Virus record (IMG/VR): IMGVR_UViG_3300035670_000782
Coordinates: 1-33,955 of that record
Reading direction: 5' to 3' (one strand)
Source of the DNA: a virus
DNA length: 33,955 bases
Below the pieces are notes generated by a model. It made no database searches. It saw nothing but the letters and a program-made list of their open reading frames with translations, and was not told the origin of the DNA. The position numbers and the translations under genes are program-made. Of the stretch, positions 7,596 to 15,718 are shown piece by piece; position 1 is the stretch's first letter, and each line of letters starts with the position of its first letter.

Positions 7596-8624
7596 TTAAT
7601 TAAAACCGTTCCATGAAATCCCAAAAGACGATCCGGATGGGGGTACCGCTGGGTCAGCATACTTAGTCCCAAATCCGCTTGATCCCCACGAGTATACCGA
7701 GAGTCCAGAAGCGGTCAGCCCACCAACTGCCAAAGCGCTATTTGCTGTATTAAAAGCCGCTACTCGTCCGTCACTAGCGGGAAGTGTAGCTGGATTTGAA
7801 AACCGGGTTCCAAATCCACTACTACTCCAAGCATAAACAGATATGTATGGTGTGGTAGAGTGTGGGATAGCTATTTGAGCACCGGATGGGGAAAAATTCA
7901 TTCGTCGTCCACTGCCAGTTGGCAGGGTAGATGGATCAGAATACTTAGTTCCAAACCCTGTTGAAGAATTCCACGGATAAATAGATACATATGGAGAGTT
8001 GTCATGGCCAACTGCAATAGTTGTGCCATCCGGAGAAAATGTTACACTTCGACCGCTGCCGGTCGGTAGCGTAGACGGATCAGAATACTTAGTTCCAAAT
8101 CCACTACTCCAAGTACTGACCTGCACATACGGGCTAAATGAAAAAAGAGCCGCTGCTATAGCGTCTCCTGATGGAGAAAACTCAACATCTAATATTGCTC
8201 CATTAAATGGAGTAGCTGGATTAGCGTATTTTGACCCAAACCCACTGCTCCAAGGGTATACTTGGACCCCTGGAGCGCTAGTAGACGCGCACGCAAGATT
8301 ATTTCCATCCGATGAAAACGCAACACCGGCACCTATGGTGCCCCCAGGAAGCGTTGATGGATTAGCATACTTTGTCCCAAAGCCGCTAGTCCATGGATAG
8401 GCTGTGATTAGTGGTGAGTTTGTATGCACAACAGCAATATCGTTTCCGGATGGCGAAAAACTAACATCGTTCCCAGCCCCGGTAGGTAGCGTTGCCGGAT
8501 TACTGTATTTTGTACCAAAGCCACTGCTCCAGTCGTACACAGATACGAAAGGTGAGACATCGTGAGCGACAGCAATTTCGGTTGGCCCACCTAGAAGTCT
8601 GTAAACCCTGGCAGCGAAGCTCAT
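7596..8624 (-). CDS. seven-repeat beta-propeller (WD40-like) tail protein, 342 aa
   Basis: ATG at 8624 is chosen because it forms an ATGA overlap with the upstream fibre gene and has AAAAGGG five bases before it; the in-frame ATG at 8654 lies inside the fibre gene. After a short N-terminal piece the protein consists of exactly seven repeats of about 43-48 residues. The consensus is AVxHxxSPYVSVYxWSSGFGTKYSxP, then a TLPxGxGxxVxFSPxGxxI strand pair. FSPSG followed by IAV is typical of WD40-like propellers and seven copies fit one closed propeller. No signal peptide or enzyme motif is present. Following the fibre gene directly, it is a candidate tail-tip or receptor-binding module. The base composition is AT-richer than the fibre gene, suggesting recent acquisition. 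Confidence 0.85.
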   Translation of the reverse strand: MSFAARVYRLLGGPTEIAVAHDVSPFVSVYDWSSGFGTKYSNPATLPTGAGNDVSFSPSGNDIAVVHTNSPLITAYPWTSGFGTKYANPSTLPGGTIGAGVAFSSDGNNLACASTSAPGVQVYPWSSGFGSKYANPATPFNGAILDVEFSPSGDAIAAALFSFSPYVQVSTWSSGFGTKYSDPSTLPTGSGRSVTFSPDGTTIAVGHDNSPYVSIYPWNSSTGFGTKYSDPSTLPTGSGRRMNFSPSGAQIAIPHSTTPYISVYAWSSSGFGTRFSNPATLPASDGRVAAFNTANSALAVGGLTASGLSVYSWGSSGFGTKYADPAVPPSGSSFGISWNGFN

Positions 8625-10081
8625 ACAAACCCTTTTAATAGGGAAACATACCAATTTCCGGTCGCAGACAGATACGTAGCCACTACCAAATCAACCGCGT
8701 TTGGAGACGTGCTAAGAAATGTGACCGACCCAGACGGCCATTTGAAATTGGATGGCCAAGTCATAGTTCTAGCCCCGGTCGAATCCTGTGTTATAAACCA
8801 GTTTATAGTTTGTCCATTTTGTGGATTTGACAAGGCTGGTGCACTTGTCACATTTCCGGTCATGGTTAAAGTAAATACATTAGAGTCTCGGCAATCCAGT
8901 GCCATACTACTTGCACTAAAACTGACAGAAACAGGGGTGGTTTGCGCGTTACCCGTAAACGTAGCCGCATCTATTGTTGGACTGTCTGCAAGAACAATGC
9001 CGCCAGATCCCGTGACATTCTGCCCTAGGGCAGTAGCGACGCCTGTGCCAAACGAAGTAATCCCCGTTCCACCATTTGCCACCGGCAACGTGCCTGATAC
9101 TTCAGACCCAAGTGCAACATTGCTAGCGGTAACTGCCGAAGTTCCGTTTCCTTTTAAGACCCCAGTCAGCGACGTTGCGCCTGTGCCGCCATTCGCTACC
9201 GGCAACGTGCCGGTCACACCGGTCGTAAGCGGCAACCCCGTCGCGTTGGTCAGCGTGACCGCAGACGGCGGCCCCAGATTCGGCGTCGTCAACGCCGGAC
9301 TGGTTGCAAAGACCAGCGCCCCGCTTCCAGTTTCATCTGTGACGGCTGCAGCGAGATTGGCAGAGGACGGCGTGGCCAAGAAAGTCGCGACGTCTGTGCC
9401 CAACCCGCTCACACCCGTGCTAATCGGCAACCCCGTTGCATTGGTCAAGTCCCCGGAACTGGGTGTTCCAAGCACACCCCCATTGACCACCACCGCACCG
9501 GCTGTACCTACGTTGACCGCCAGCGCCGTCGCGACGTCCGTGCCCAGCCCACTCACCCCCGTGCTAATCGGCAACCCCGTTGCATTGGTCAAGACGCCCG
9601 AAGCAGGCGTCCCCAGCGCAGGTGTTATCAAGGTCGGACTGTCCAGCGTCGGACTGACAAAATAATCCACCATCTGCACGACATTCGTGCCGTCCACGTA
9701 CAGGTGGGCTTTGGCCCCATTCGGCACCGTCACGCCCGTACCAGCCGAGGTCTTGACCGTGATGCTTTGTCCGCCAGTCGTGTTGTTCTGGACGATGTAC
9801 TGCTTCTCGATCGTCGGCACCACCAGCTCACGGGTCGCGGACAACGAGACGCCGGACGTCACATCAAGGACCAAGGCCCGCGCTGCTTGGGCCGAGTTGC
9901 TGTCGGTCAGCGAAATCGTCAGGTTCGCGTCACTGGCAAAGTTCGGATTGCCTTTGCCCACGATCGCCTGCTCAATCGCCGTGCCAAGATTGGTGTTGGT
10001 GACCGTGCCCCAAATATTAGCCTTTTCCCCCGTGGCCATCAGCTCAATCTTGAGATTCGTAGAGAAGTCACTACCCGGCAT
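8621..10081 (-). CDS. phage tail fibre protein, 486 aa
   Basis: The N-terminal block (SDFSTNLKIELMATGEKANIW, NTNLGTAIEQAI) is a recognisable virion-attachment region of tail fibres in uncultured phages. The middle contains fibre repeats of the type LTNATGLPISTGVSGLGTDVAT (two near-identical copies, plus one variant) and two GTLPVANGGTG motifs, which are widespread in phage fibres. The C-terminal 120 residues (MALDCRDSNVFTLTMTGNVT, then INWFITQDSTGARTMTWPSNFKWPSG) form a beta-rich end typical of a fibre tip. At the DNA level the repeats at 9386-9449 and 9531-9593 are almost identical. The ATG at 10081 has AAAGGA upstream, and the stop overlaps the propeller gene, suggesting that both make one adhesion apparatus. 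Confidence 0.88.
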   Translation of the reverse strand: MPGSDFSTNLKIELMATGEKANIWGTVTNTNLGTAIEQAIVGKGNPNFASDANLTISLTDSNSAQAARALVLDVTSGVSLSATRELVVPTIEKQYIVQNNTTGGQSITVKTSAGTGVTVPNGAKAHLYVDGTNVVQMVDYFVSPTLDSPTLITPALGTPASGVLTNATGLPISTGVSGLGTDVATALAVNVGTAGAVVVNGGVLGTPSSGDLTNATGLPISTGVSGLGTDVATFLATPSSANLAAAVTDETGSGALVFATSPALTTPNLGPPSAVTLTNATGLPLTTGVTGTLPVANGGTGATSLTGVLKGNGTSAVTASNVALGSEVSGTLPVANGGTGITSFGTGVATALGQNVTGSGGIVLADSPTIDAATFTGNAQTTPVSVSFSASSMALDCRDSNVFTLTMTGNVTSAPALSNPQNGQTINWFITQDSTGARTMTWPSNFKWPSGSVTFLSTSPNAVDLVVATYLSATGNWYVSLLKGFV

Positions 10082-10103
10082 GATTCCGTCCTTTATTGTG
10101 ATG

Positions 10104-11492
10104 CTAGGTCACAACCTCGACCCAATTCGTTGTTTGGCTGTCGCTCACGGTCGCCCAATTCGGTACTTGGTTGTCGTCGATCGGCCCCCAGACCAAGGCC
10201 ACGCCAACCTGCCCAATCCCGGCAACCCCCACCGGGAACACACTACAGTTTCCGGTTATGACAACAGAACCAATCTGACCCGTCGCCGAGACGCCCGTCA
10301 CAGGAACCGGCGTAATCAGCTCTATGGTAACCGAGCCAACCGCTCCTGTCGCCTCCACACCAGTGACCACGACATTCGCATCACCGGCCACTAAGACCAA
10401 GCCGACTTCACTCGTTCCCTGAACACCCGTGACCGCCACAGGCGTAATCAGCTCTACGGTGACAGCGCCGACCTCGCCCGTTGCCTCGACGCCCGTTACA
10501 CTGACCTCGGCACCCGCTGCGACATCGACTTGTCCGACCTGCCCAGAACCCTGAACGCCCGTCAGACTAAAGTTGGCATCCCCCGTGATCGCGACGGAAC
10601 CAACCTGCCCATACCCAAACGCCAGATACGCCGCATATGCCGCAGGATTCTGCGTCATATAGGCGTTCATTACGTTTTCTATGTATGAGTCTTTGGTAGC
10701 GTTTCCAGTGGTTCCGTTTGTGTACCACTTGACGTAATCCAGAGCATCTGAACTGGTGACAGTACCTGTGTTGTTGATGTCACCAAGCGGACGACCACCG
10801 ATCGTCGTGTCTTTGAAAAGTGTTTTGCCCGGCTCGTTATTAGACGCAGCCTGAAGGATCGCTAGGCCAACGTCCTCCGTTCTGAAGGAGTAGACATCAA
10901 CAGCCGTTAAGAGGTCGACGGTGACTGCGCCAACGGCACCCGTACCAGAGACGCCTGTAGGAGAAGCGGAGGCTCCCGCCTCTATGGCAACCGCCCCCAC
11001 CTCTCCTGTCCCACTGACGCCCGTTAGAGGAACACCTGCTGCCCCTTCGACTACAACCGATCCGACCTCGCCCGTCCCACTGACGCCTGTTAACGAAACA
11101 TTCGCTTCTCCGGTGATGGTCGGCGATCCAACCTCCCCCGTTCCCGACACTCCAGTGACAGTGACTACAACGACACTGCCTGCTTCGACAACCCCAACTT
11201 CACCCGTGCCGTTGACGCCTGTCAGAGAAACACCTGCTGCCCCTTCGACTACAACCGCTCCGACCTCGCCCGTCCCACTGACGCCTGTCAGCGGAACGCC
11301 GATTCCTCCTTCGACTACAACCGCTCCGACCTCGCCCGTCCCACTGACACCTGTCAACGAAACATTGACATCTTCGAGTACTAGCGCCGTCCCAACCGCA
11401 CCTGTGGCCGCAATACCGGTGACGCTGACAGAGACATCAACCTCTGCCAGCGCGGAAAATGGCGCTTCCGCAAATGCGTAAAAACCAAACAT
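10104..11492 (-). CDS. tail protein with 22-residue Gly/Thr/Val repeats and a dockerin-like insert, 462 aa
   Basis: The N-terminus MFGFYAFAEAPFSAL resembles the start of a common uncultured-phage tail family. About 14 repeats of 22 residues follow (VSLTGVSGTGEVGAVVVEG-type), eight before and six after an unrelated insert at about residues 194-295. The insert contains GDINNTGTVTSSDAL (237-251), an EF-hand or dockerin-like calcium loop with Asp238, Asn240, Gly243 and Asp249 in suitable positions. The C-terminus ends with two copies of a short NW motif (VPNWATV, TNWVEV), a plausible trimer or attachment end. A stalk with calcium-stabilised branching is an inference. The start overlaps the upstream stop (TGATG). 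Confidence 0.82.
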   Translation of the reverse strand: MFGFYAFAEAPFSALAEVDVSVSVTGIAATGAVGTALVLEDVNVSLTGVSGTGEVGAVVVEGGIGVPLTGVSGTGEVGAVVVEGAAGVSLTGVNGTGEVGVVEAGSVVVVTVTGVSGTGEVGSPTITGEANVSLTGVSGTGEVGSVVVEGAAGVPLTGVSGTGEVGAVAIEAGASASPTGVSGTGAVGAVTVDLLTAVDVYSFRTEDVGLAILQAASNNEPGKTLFKDTTIGGRPLGDINNTGTVTSSDALDYVKWYTNGTTGNATKDSYIENVMNAYMTQNPAAYAAYLAFGYGQVGSVAITGDANFSLTGVQGSGQVGQVDVAAGAEVSVTGVEATGEVGAVTVELITPVAVTGVQGTSEVGLVLVAGDANVVVTGVEATGAVGSVTIELITPVPVTGVSATGQIGSVVITGNCSVFPVGVAGIGQVGVALVWGPIDDNQVPNWATVSDSQTTNWVEVVT

Positions 11493-11791
11493 CAGACAGC
11501 CACGCTTCCAGACATGTCAGCTTGCGACATCACCCACGCATAGCACTTGTCTAGAAATGCCGCACCTTGCTGCGCCTCGATGTCATCAAGCGGAGTGTGA
11601 TAGCGCCGAAAGTCAACCTCCCGAGTGTCGTCCTCGGGCGTGGCAGTACCATACCCAGCGATGTCGATCATAACCGAGAACTTAGCGCCACCGGCTCGCT
11701 GCCTAGAGATCGAAGCAGTCACGATGCGGAAGTACGCACCCGCGAACGGAATTCCGTACTGAGATTGCGTGAGGTCGATTTGGATTGCCAT
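11492..11791 (-). CDS. small conserved tail-region protein, 99 aa
   Basis: The start (GGAG four bases before ATG plus AATC) is well placed, and the stop overlaps the next start by one base. The sequence begins MAIQIDLTQSQYGIPFAGAYFRI and is beta-rich in the first half and helical in the second (AAFLDKCYAWVMSQ). I recall similar proteins beside tail repeat proteins in uncultured phages. No enzyme motif is visible. A structural or assembly role is inferred from position only. Confidence 0.78.
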   Translation of the reverse strand: MAIQIDLTQSQYGIPFAGAYFRIVTASISRQRAGGAKFSVMIDIAGYGTATPEDDTREVDFRRYHTPLDDIEAQQGAAFLDKCYAWVMSQADMSGSVAV

Positions 11792-11793
11792 GA

Positions 11794-11985
11794 TTACTCC
11801 TGATCAACCATCGGAAGGTTGAAGAACTCTCGTGCCTGCTGCTCGCTATCGAACCAATACCACCCATCAACCGGATAAGTATGGTCTCCTTTCGTTTCGC
11901 GCCTAAGTTCATAGTTGGCGTTCAGCACAAAATTAGGCCCGAACAATAGGTCGCCATCGAGCTTGTAAAATCCGCTTGTGTCCAT
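11794..11985 (-). CDS. small conserved tail-region protein, 63 aa
   Basis: The product begins MDTSGFYKLDGDLLFGPNF and has a central YPVDGWYWFDSEQQAREFF segment. That is a pattern I recall from small proteins encoded beside tail genes of freshwater and marine phages. It starts two bases after the upstream stop. The aromatic, acidic sequence has no membrane segment or catalytic motif. Function unknown; it is probably a minor tail component. Confidence 0.75.
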   Translation of the reverse strand: MDTSGFYKLDGDLLFGPNFVLNANYELRRETKGDHTYPVDGWYWFDSEQQAREFFNLPMVDQE

Positions 11986-11987
11986 TG

Positions 11988-13865
11988 TTACCCCGTCACT
12001 GTCCAGCCCTTGGCCGTCGCAATCGTTGGATCGTCACCCGTCGTGCCATAGTTCCCAGTCACCGTGATCGTCTGCCCGACAACTGTCGGAAGATTGGTGT
12101 AAATCTCATCTAAAGCAGCAGATGATAGCTTGCAGTTTAATACTGAAAATGTGTAGTTGAAACCAGTTGCTTTGATGCTAGAAAGTGAGTTGCATGTTGT
12201 GAACATGTTGGAAAAGTCACTGCTGGATGTAACCGCAGAAACATCTAGCGCCGGAATAGATGAAAGAGAAAAGCAATCACGAAACATACTAGCCATGTTT
12301 GTTACTGATGACGTATCAAGCAAAGGAACTGTTTGCAGAGAATGACAATCATTAAACATAGATGCCATGCCTGTAACAGCAGACGTATTAAACAATGGAA
12401 TACGCTCTAATGAATAACAACCATTAAACATGGTATTCATGGATGTCACAGAAGACGTGTCAAACAAAGGAACTGTTTTTAATGAATAACAAAGTTGAAA
12501 CATGCTAGTCATGTTTGTAACAGAAGAAGTATTAAATAATGGAACCTCTGTTAAAGAGTAACAAACACCAAACATGGAACTCATGTCAGTTACTGAGGAA
12601 GTATTGAACAATGGCACTTCAGTAAGAGAAGCGCACCCGTACAACATTTGTAACATTGATGTAACAGAAGAAGTGTCAAAAAATGGCACATCCACAGGGG
12701 AACTACATACATAAAACATATAACTCATTGTTGTAGCAGAAGACGTGTTAAATAAAGGAACTCCTATTAGTGTTGGACAATTATTAAACATACTACTGAA
12801 AGATGTAACAGATGCAGTATTAAATAAAGGAACTGTCGCTAAAGACCTGCAATTAGAAAACATGCTGTTCATGTTTGTAACAGCAGATGTGTTCAGCAAA
12901 GGAACTTTTGTTAGTGAGTAACATGTATCAAACATGGATGTCATGTTTGTGACGGAAGAAGTGTCAAACAAAGGCACTTCTGTCAGTGAAAAACAGTCCT
13001 CAAACATACTGCTTGTATTTGTAACAGACGATGAATCTGTAATATAAACACTTCTTAGCGCATAACAGCTTCTAAATAAACTTGTAAATGAGGTTATTGC
13101 GCCAAGTTCGTTTAGCCTGACGCGCTCAAGATAATTTTGCCTTACACTTGTTGACGCATTACCAATTGTCAGAGATGTTATTGTTGACGCAGCAATGGCA
13201 ATATCAAGCCATCCGGTTGAGTATCCATTTGCAAGGTTAGTTTGGTTGTGTTTAACCCATAGATTGATGTTTGTTAAATTTACTCCGGCTTGAGGTGTAA
13301 CAGTAACGGTGGCAATTTTGTAAGGCAGGAGAGTTGCAGATCCATCCCCCACTAGATCAATAGCAGACCCACCCGGAGTCGTCGCTACTTGGAATGTGTT
13401 TGCTGTGGCGTTGACGACGTAATATTGCTGAGCTTCGGATACCCCGGTTGTCGTGACAATGTTGTACAGCTTTACCGTCATTCCGTCTGTGTATCCATGC
13501 GCTGTGCGGTCAACCGTATCAGTTGATGCGGTCAGCGTGACCGGAGCATCAGTGCCAGCAAGGTCAGCGTCGTTATAGTCAAACTCGTGATACGCAATGA
13601 CATTGCTTGAATAGCTTGTTGTTGTTCCGTCACCAAAATCAACTGTGTAAGCAGCCTGTACTTGCAAGGCAATAAAGTTGCCGCCATATGGCCACACGGC
13701 ATAAAGCCCGACCATCTTGTTATCGCCCGGATCAGCCTCACAAGCAGGCCACGACGGATTCCGAACCCACGGCTCAGTCACAGGAACGAATCCACCGGGA
13801 TACGCCCGACCAGCAAGCCCAGCAGTGTTTAGCGTTGGGGATGCGCCGTTTAGCCTGATCGACAT
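11988..13865 (-). CDS. BspA-like leucine-rich repeat surface protein, 625 aa
   Basis: Residues 1-80 contain a PKD-like motif (YTVDFGDGTTTSY). Residues 100-200 are beta-rich. From about 260 there are 13 repeats of 24 residues (11 regular, the first and last divergent) with the consensus SVTNMTSMFDTCYSLTKVPLFNTS. This is the BspA-like/DUF285 type of leucine-rich repeat (26-residue surface repeat in Listeria and Mycoplasma proteins). Each repeat holds one Cys that would stack in a ladder. In bacteria these repeats sit on cell-surface adhesins. Here the gene lies among fibre genes, so a receptor-binding or accessory adhesion role is inferred. The DNA is strikingly AT-rich in the repeats (15 G+C in 12481-12540), unlike the neighbours, which suggests horizontal acquisition. 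Confidence 0.88.
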   Translation of the reverse strand: MSIRLNGASPTLNTAGLAGRAYPGGFVPVTEPWVRNPSWPACEADPGDNKMVGLYAVWPYGGNFIALQVQAAYTVDFGDGTTTSYSSNVIAYHEFDYNDADLAGTDAPVTLTASTDTVDRTAHGYTDGMTVKLYNIVTTTGVSEAQQYYVVNATANTFQVATTPGGSAIDLVGDGSATLLPYKIATVTVTPQAGVNLTNINLWVKHNQTNLANGYSTGWLDIAIAASTITSLTIGNASTSVRQNYLERVRLNELGAITSFTSLFRSCYALRSVYITDSSSVTNTSSMFEDCFSLTEVPLFDTSSVTNMTSMFDTCYSLTKVPLLNTSAVTNMNSMFSNCRSLATVPLFNTASVTSFSSMFNNCPTLIGVPLFNTSSATTMSYMFYVCSSPVDVPFFDTSSVTSMLQMLYGCASLTEVPLFNTSSVTDMSSMFGVCYSLTEVPLFNTSSVTNMTSMFQLCYSLKTVPLFDTSSVTSMNTMFNGCYSLERIPLFNTSAVTGMASMFNDCHSLQTVPLLDTSSVTNMASMFRDCFSLSSIPALDVSAVTSSSDFSNMFTTCNSLSSIKATGFNYTFSVLNCKLSSAALDEIYTNLPTVVGQTITVTGNYGTTGDDPTIATAKGWTVTG

Positions 13866-14191
13866 TAGGTCAACTCCGATCCGAACAACTGGAACGACAC
13901 ATCAGCGGTCGCAGCCCGAACGGTCACAACATCGGTTGCCGCGAGCGTAATCCCCAGCGTCAGCAGAACCGTGTCGTACTGATTGATCGCTGCCTCGTAT
14001 GCCAGATATTGCTTGTCCTCGATAGACGCGCCAGCGACTCTAATGGCAATCCTGTAAGTCGTTGATGCGCCAAGATTGCAGATGGAGATCGTGCTGCATA
14101 CCGCAGACGTTGCCGACGGAACCGTGTAAAGCGTAGTGTCTGTCGCCGCCGCAGGATGCGCCTGACCAAGAACCTTGTACGTCGTCGCCAT
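13865..14191 (-). CDS. small beta-rich virion protein, 108 aa
   Basis: The ATG at 14191 (MATTYKVLGQAHP) is chosen because it lies just after the upstream stop and matches the usual start of the family; the in-frame GTG at 14200 has no spacing advantage. The sequence LYTVPSATSAVCSTISICNLG, then VSFQLFGSELT, is beta-rich. It resembles small virion proteins common near tail fibres in uncultured phages and is distantly similar to the product of 3758-4090. The stop overlaps the start of the leucine-rich repeat gene (TAATG). Confidence 0.8.
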   Translation of the reverse strand: MATTYKVLGQAHPAAATDTTLYTVPSATSAVCSTISICNLGASTTYRIAIRVAGASIEDKQYLAYEAAINQYDTVLLTLGITLAATDVVTVRAATADVSFQLFGSELT

Positions 14192-14192
14192 G

Positions 14193-14402
14193 TCATGCAC
14201 CCATCAAGAGAAAGGTTTGCTCGAAACCCACAGAGCCACCGCCGCCAGAGACGGTTGTAAACGATAGATTGCCCGATCCATCTGTGCTTAGAACCTGACC
14301 GGAGGTTCCATCAGCAGATGGAAGCGTTAACACAACTGTTCCAGAGCTAGGAGATTGCAACGTAACATTGCCAGCCCCTGTGTGATTAATATTAATGCTC
14401 AT
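14193..14402 (-). CDS. short fibre-like protein, 69 aa
   Basis: The product begins [18 protein letters not shown] and contains [17 protein letters not shown], a motif typical of phage fibre trunks. A matching [11 protein letters not shown] occurs in the upstream 435-residue fibre, so this may be a small companion subunit or a split-off fibre piece. It overlaps the upstream stop by ATGA. No other domain is visible. Confidence 0.72.
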   Translation of the reverse strand: MSININHTGAGNVTLQSPSSGTVVLTLPSADGTSGQVLSTDGSGNLSFTTVSGGGGSVGFEQTFLLMGA

Positions 14403-15706
14403 GCGTATGTAACCTCACTTGTCTGGATGGTTGCTACCCATCGGATATTCGTTGCTGCTGCGCCGGTGGCCGTTACAGCCAAGCCGCCGTTTGTTGTGTC
14501 TGCTGATAGGGCTAACGTCCATCCCGGTGTATTGTCGATGGTTGTTAGCACAGAGTTAACCAGAGTGGTCGTGCCAGCACTACCCTCTCGCCGGATCAAC
14601 CCTTCCACTTTCCACGCTGCGGATGCTGTGCCTCCAGACGCTTGCTGACGCGCCACCACTGTTCCACTGAAAGCGTAGGCTGAGTTGTTGGGGAGAATTA
14701 CTTGGTCATTTGTTCCGGGAGAACTGTTATCTGTTGTCAGGACGGTTGCGGTTGCGTTAGTTGTTTGCTTACATAAAACAAACAATCCCGTCTGGCAATC
14801 TCCTGTTGCTGAAAATAAGTTTGATGCGTACGCATATTTGCCTATTACAGCTGCTCTTGCGTAATAGCCAATAGCTGTAGCATTGTTGATAGTTGCCTCA
14901 CAACTTGCACCGATTGCGATTGTGTTGTTGGAGCTTGAAATTGAAAGCTGCCCGATTCCAATTGACTTAGACCCGGACGCGCTTGTTCTATCTCCAAGAG
15001 CCAGAGCCCCGGTTGATCTAGCACCATAGCTGCTCGTATTATTAGCCACCGCAGCAGCGAAAGAATCCGTGCCTGATGCGTAGGAACCACCGAGCGCCAT
15101 TGCGCCGGAGCCTGTTACGGCTTGGGATCTTGTGTTTCCGGAGTTGTAGCCAATAGCTGTGCTATATAACGATGTAGCGTTGCCATTAAGTCCTAATGCA
15201 TTGGTATTTGTTGCTGAAGCAGCAGAACCAATAGCAACCGCATTGTTGCCAGTAGCACTAGGAGAAGTCGGACTTACAGGGTTTTCAGCGTAAAGCTGTG
15301 AGCCACCGCCAGACGGAGCGGCAGACGTCCAGCTTGTACCGTCAGACGTCAGCACATTGCCGCTGGAACCCGGATCAGGAATAGCAAGCGCACTCGCAGA
15401 GCCAGACACAGACCTCTCTGCTGGGTACGTCAGAAACACATCCTTGCTACCCGCACCCCAATTGACCGCTGATCCGCTGTTGCTGCTTTCAAGGATCGTG
15501 TCACGACTGAGAGTCGTTCCAGAAGCTGTATACGTCCCAATCCCAACTTCCCAGTCCGTCCCGTCAGTGACCGTGTAGTAGGTGGTATTGCCATCACCCA
15601 CCACAGAAAACGATTGAAACCCAGTCACAGCACCGGCAAGCGTCAGCGTACCAGTGCCGGTGGTAGTCGTAGTTTCCTTTACACGATCCTTGAGAACGAG
15701 CGCCAT
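14399..15706 (-). CDS. tail fibre with YadA-head-like repeats, 435 aa
   Basis: Residues 1-100 are a conserved fibre base ([17 protein letters not shown], then [17 protein letters not shown]). Residues about 150-285 hold repeated units of the type [55 protein letters not shown] and ATAIGYYAR. These are the Hep/Hag or YadA-head repeats of trimeric autotransporter adhesins, which form a left-handed parallel beta-roll. The C-terminal 120 residues are beta-rich and probably trimerise. A host-recognition fibre is inferred. The start at 15706 has AAAGGT eight bases upstream. The stop overlaps the next gene by ATGA. Confidence 0.87.
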   Translation of the reverse strand: MALVLKDRVKETTTTTGTGTLTLAGAVTGFQSFSVVGDGNTTYYTVTDGTDWEVGIGTYTASGTTLSRDTILESSNSGSAVNWGAGSKDVFLTYPAERSVSGSASALAIPDPGSSGNVLTSDGTSWTSAAPSGGGSQLYAENPVSPTSPSATGNNAVAIGSAASATNTNALGLNGNATSLYSTAIGYNSGNTRSQAVTGSGAMALGGSYASGTDSFAAAVANNTSSYGARSTGALALGDRTSASGSKSIGIGQLSISSSNNTIAIGASCEATINNATAIGYYARAAVIGKYAYASNLFSATGDCQTGLFVLCKQTTNATATVLTTDNSSPGTNDQVILPNNSAYAFSGTVVARQQASGGTASAAWKVEGLIRREGSAGTTTLVNSVLTTIDNTPGWTLALSADTTNGGLAVTATGAAATNIRWVATIQTSEVTYA

Positions 15707-15718
15707 GACTTTTGACCT

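Noticed and set aside
12150-13100. CRISPR-like periodicity of 72 bp
   Set aside because: The repeats are in frame and encode the 24-residue leucine-rich repeats.
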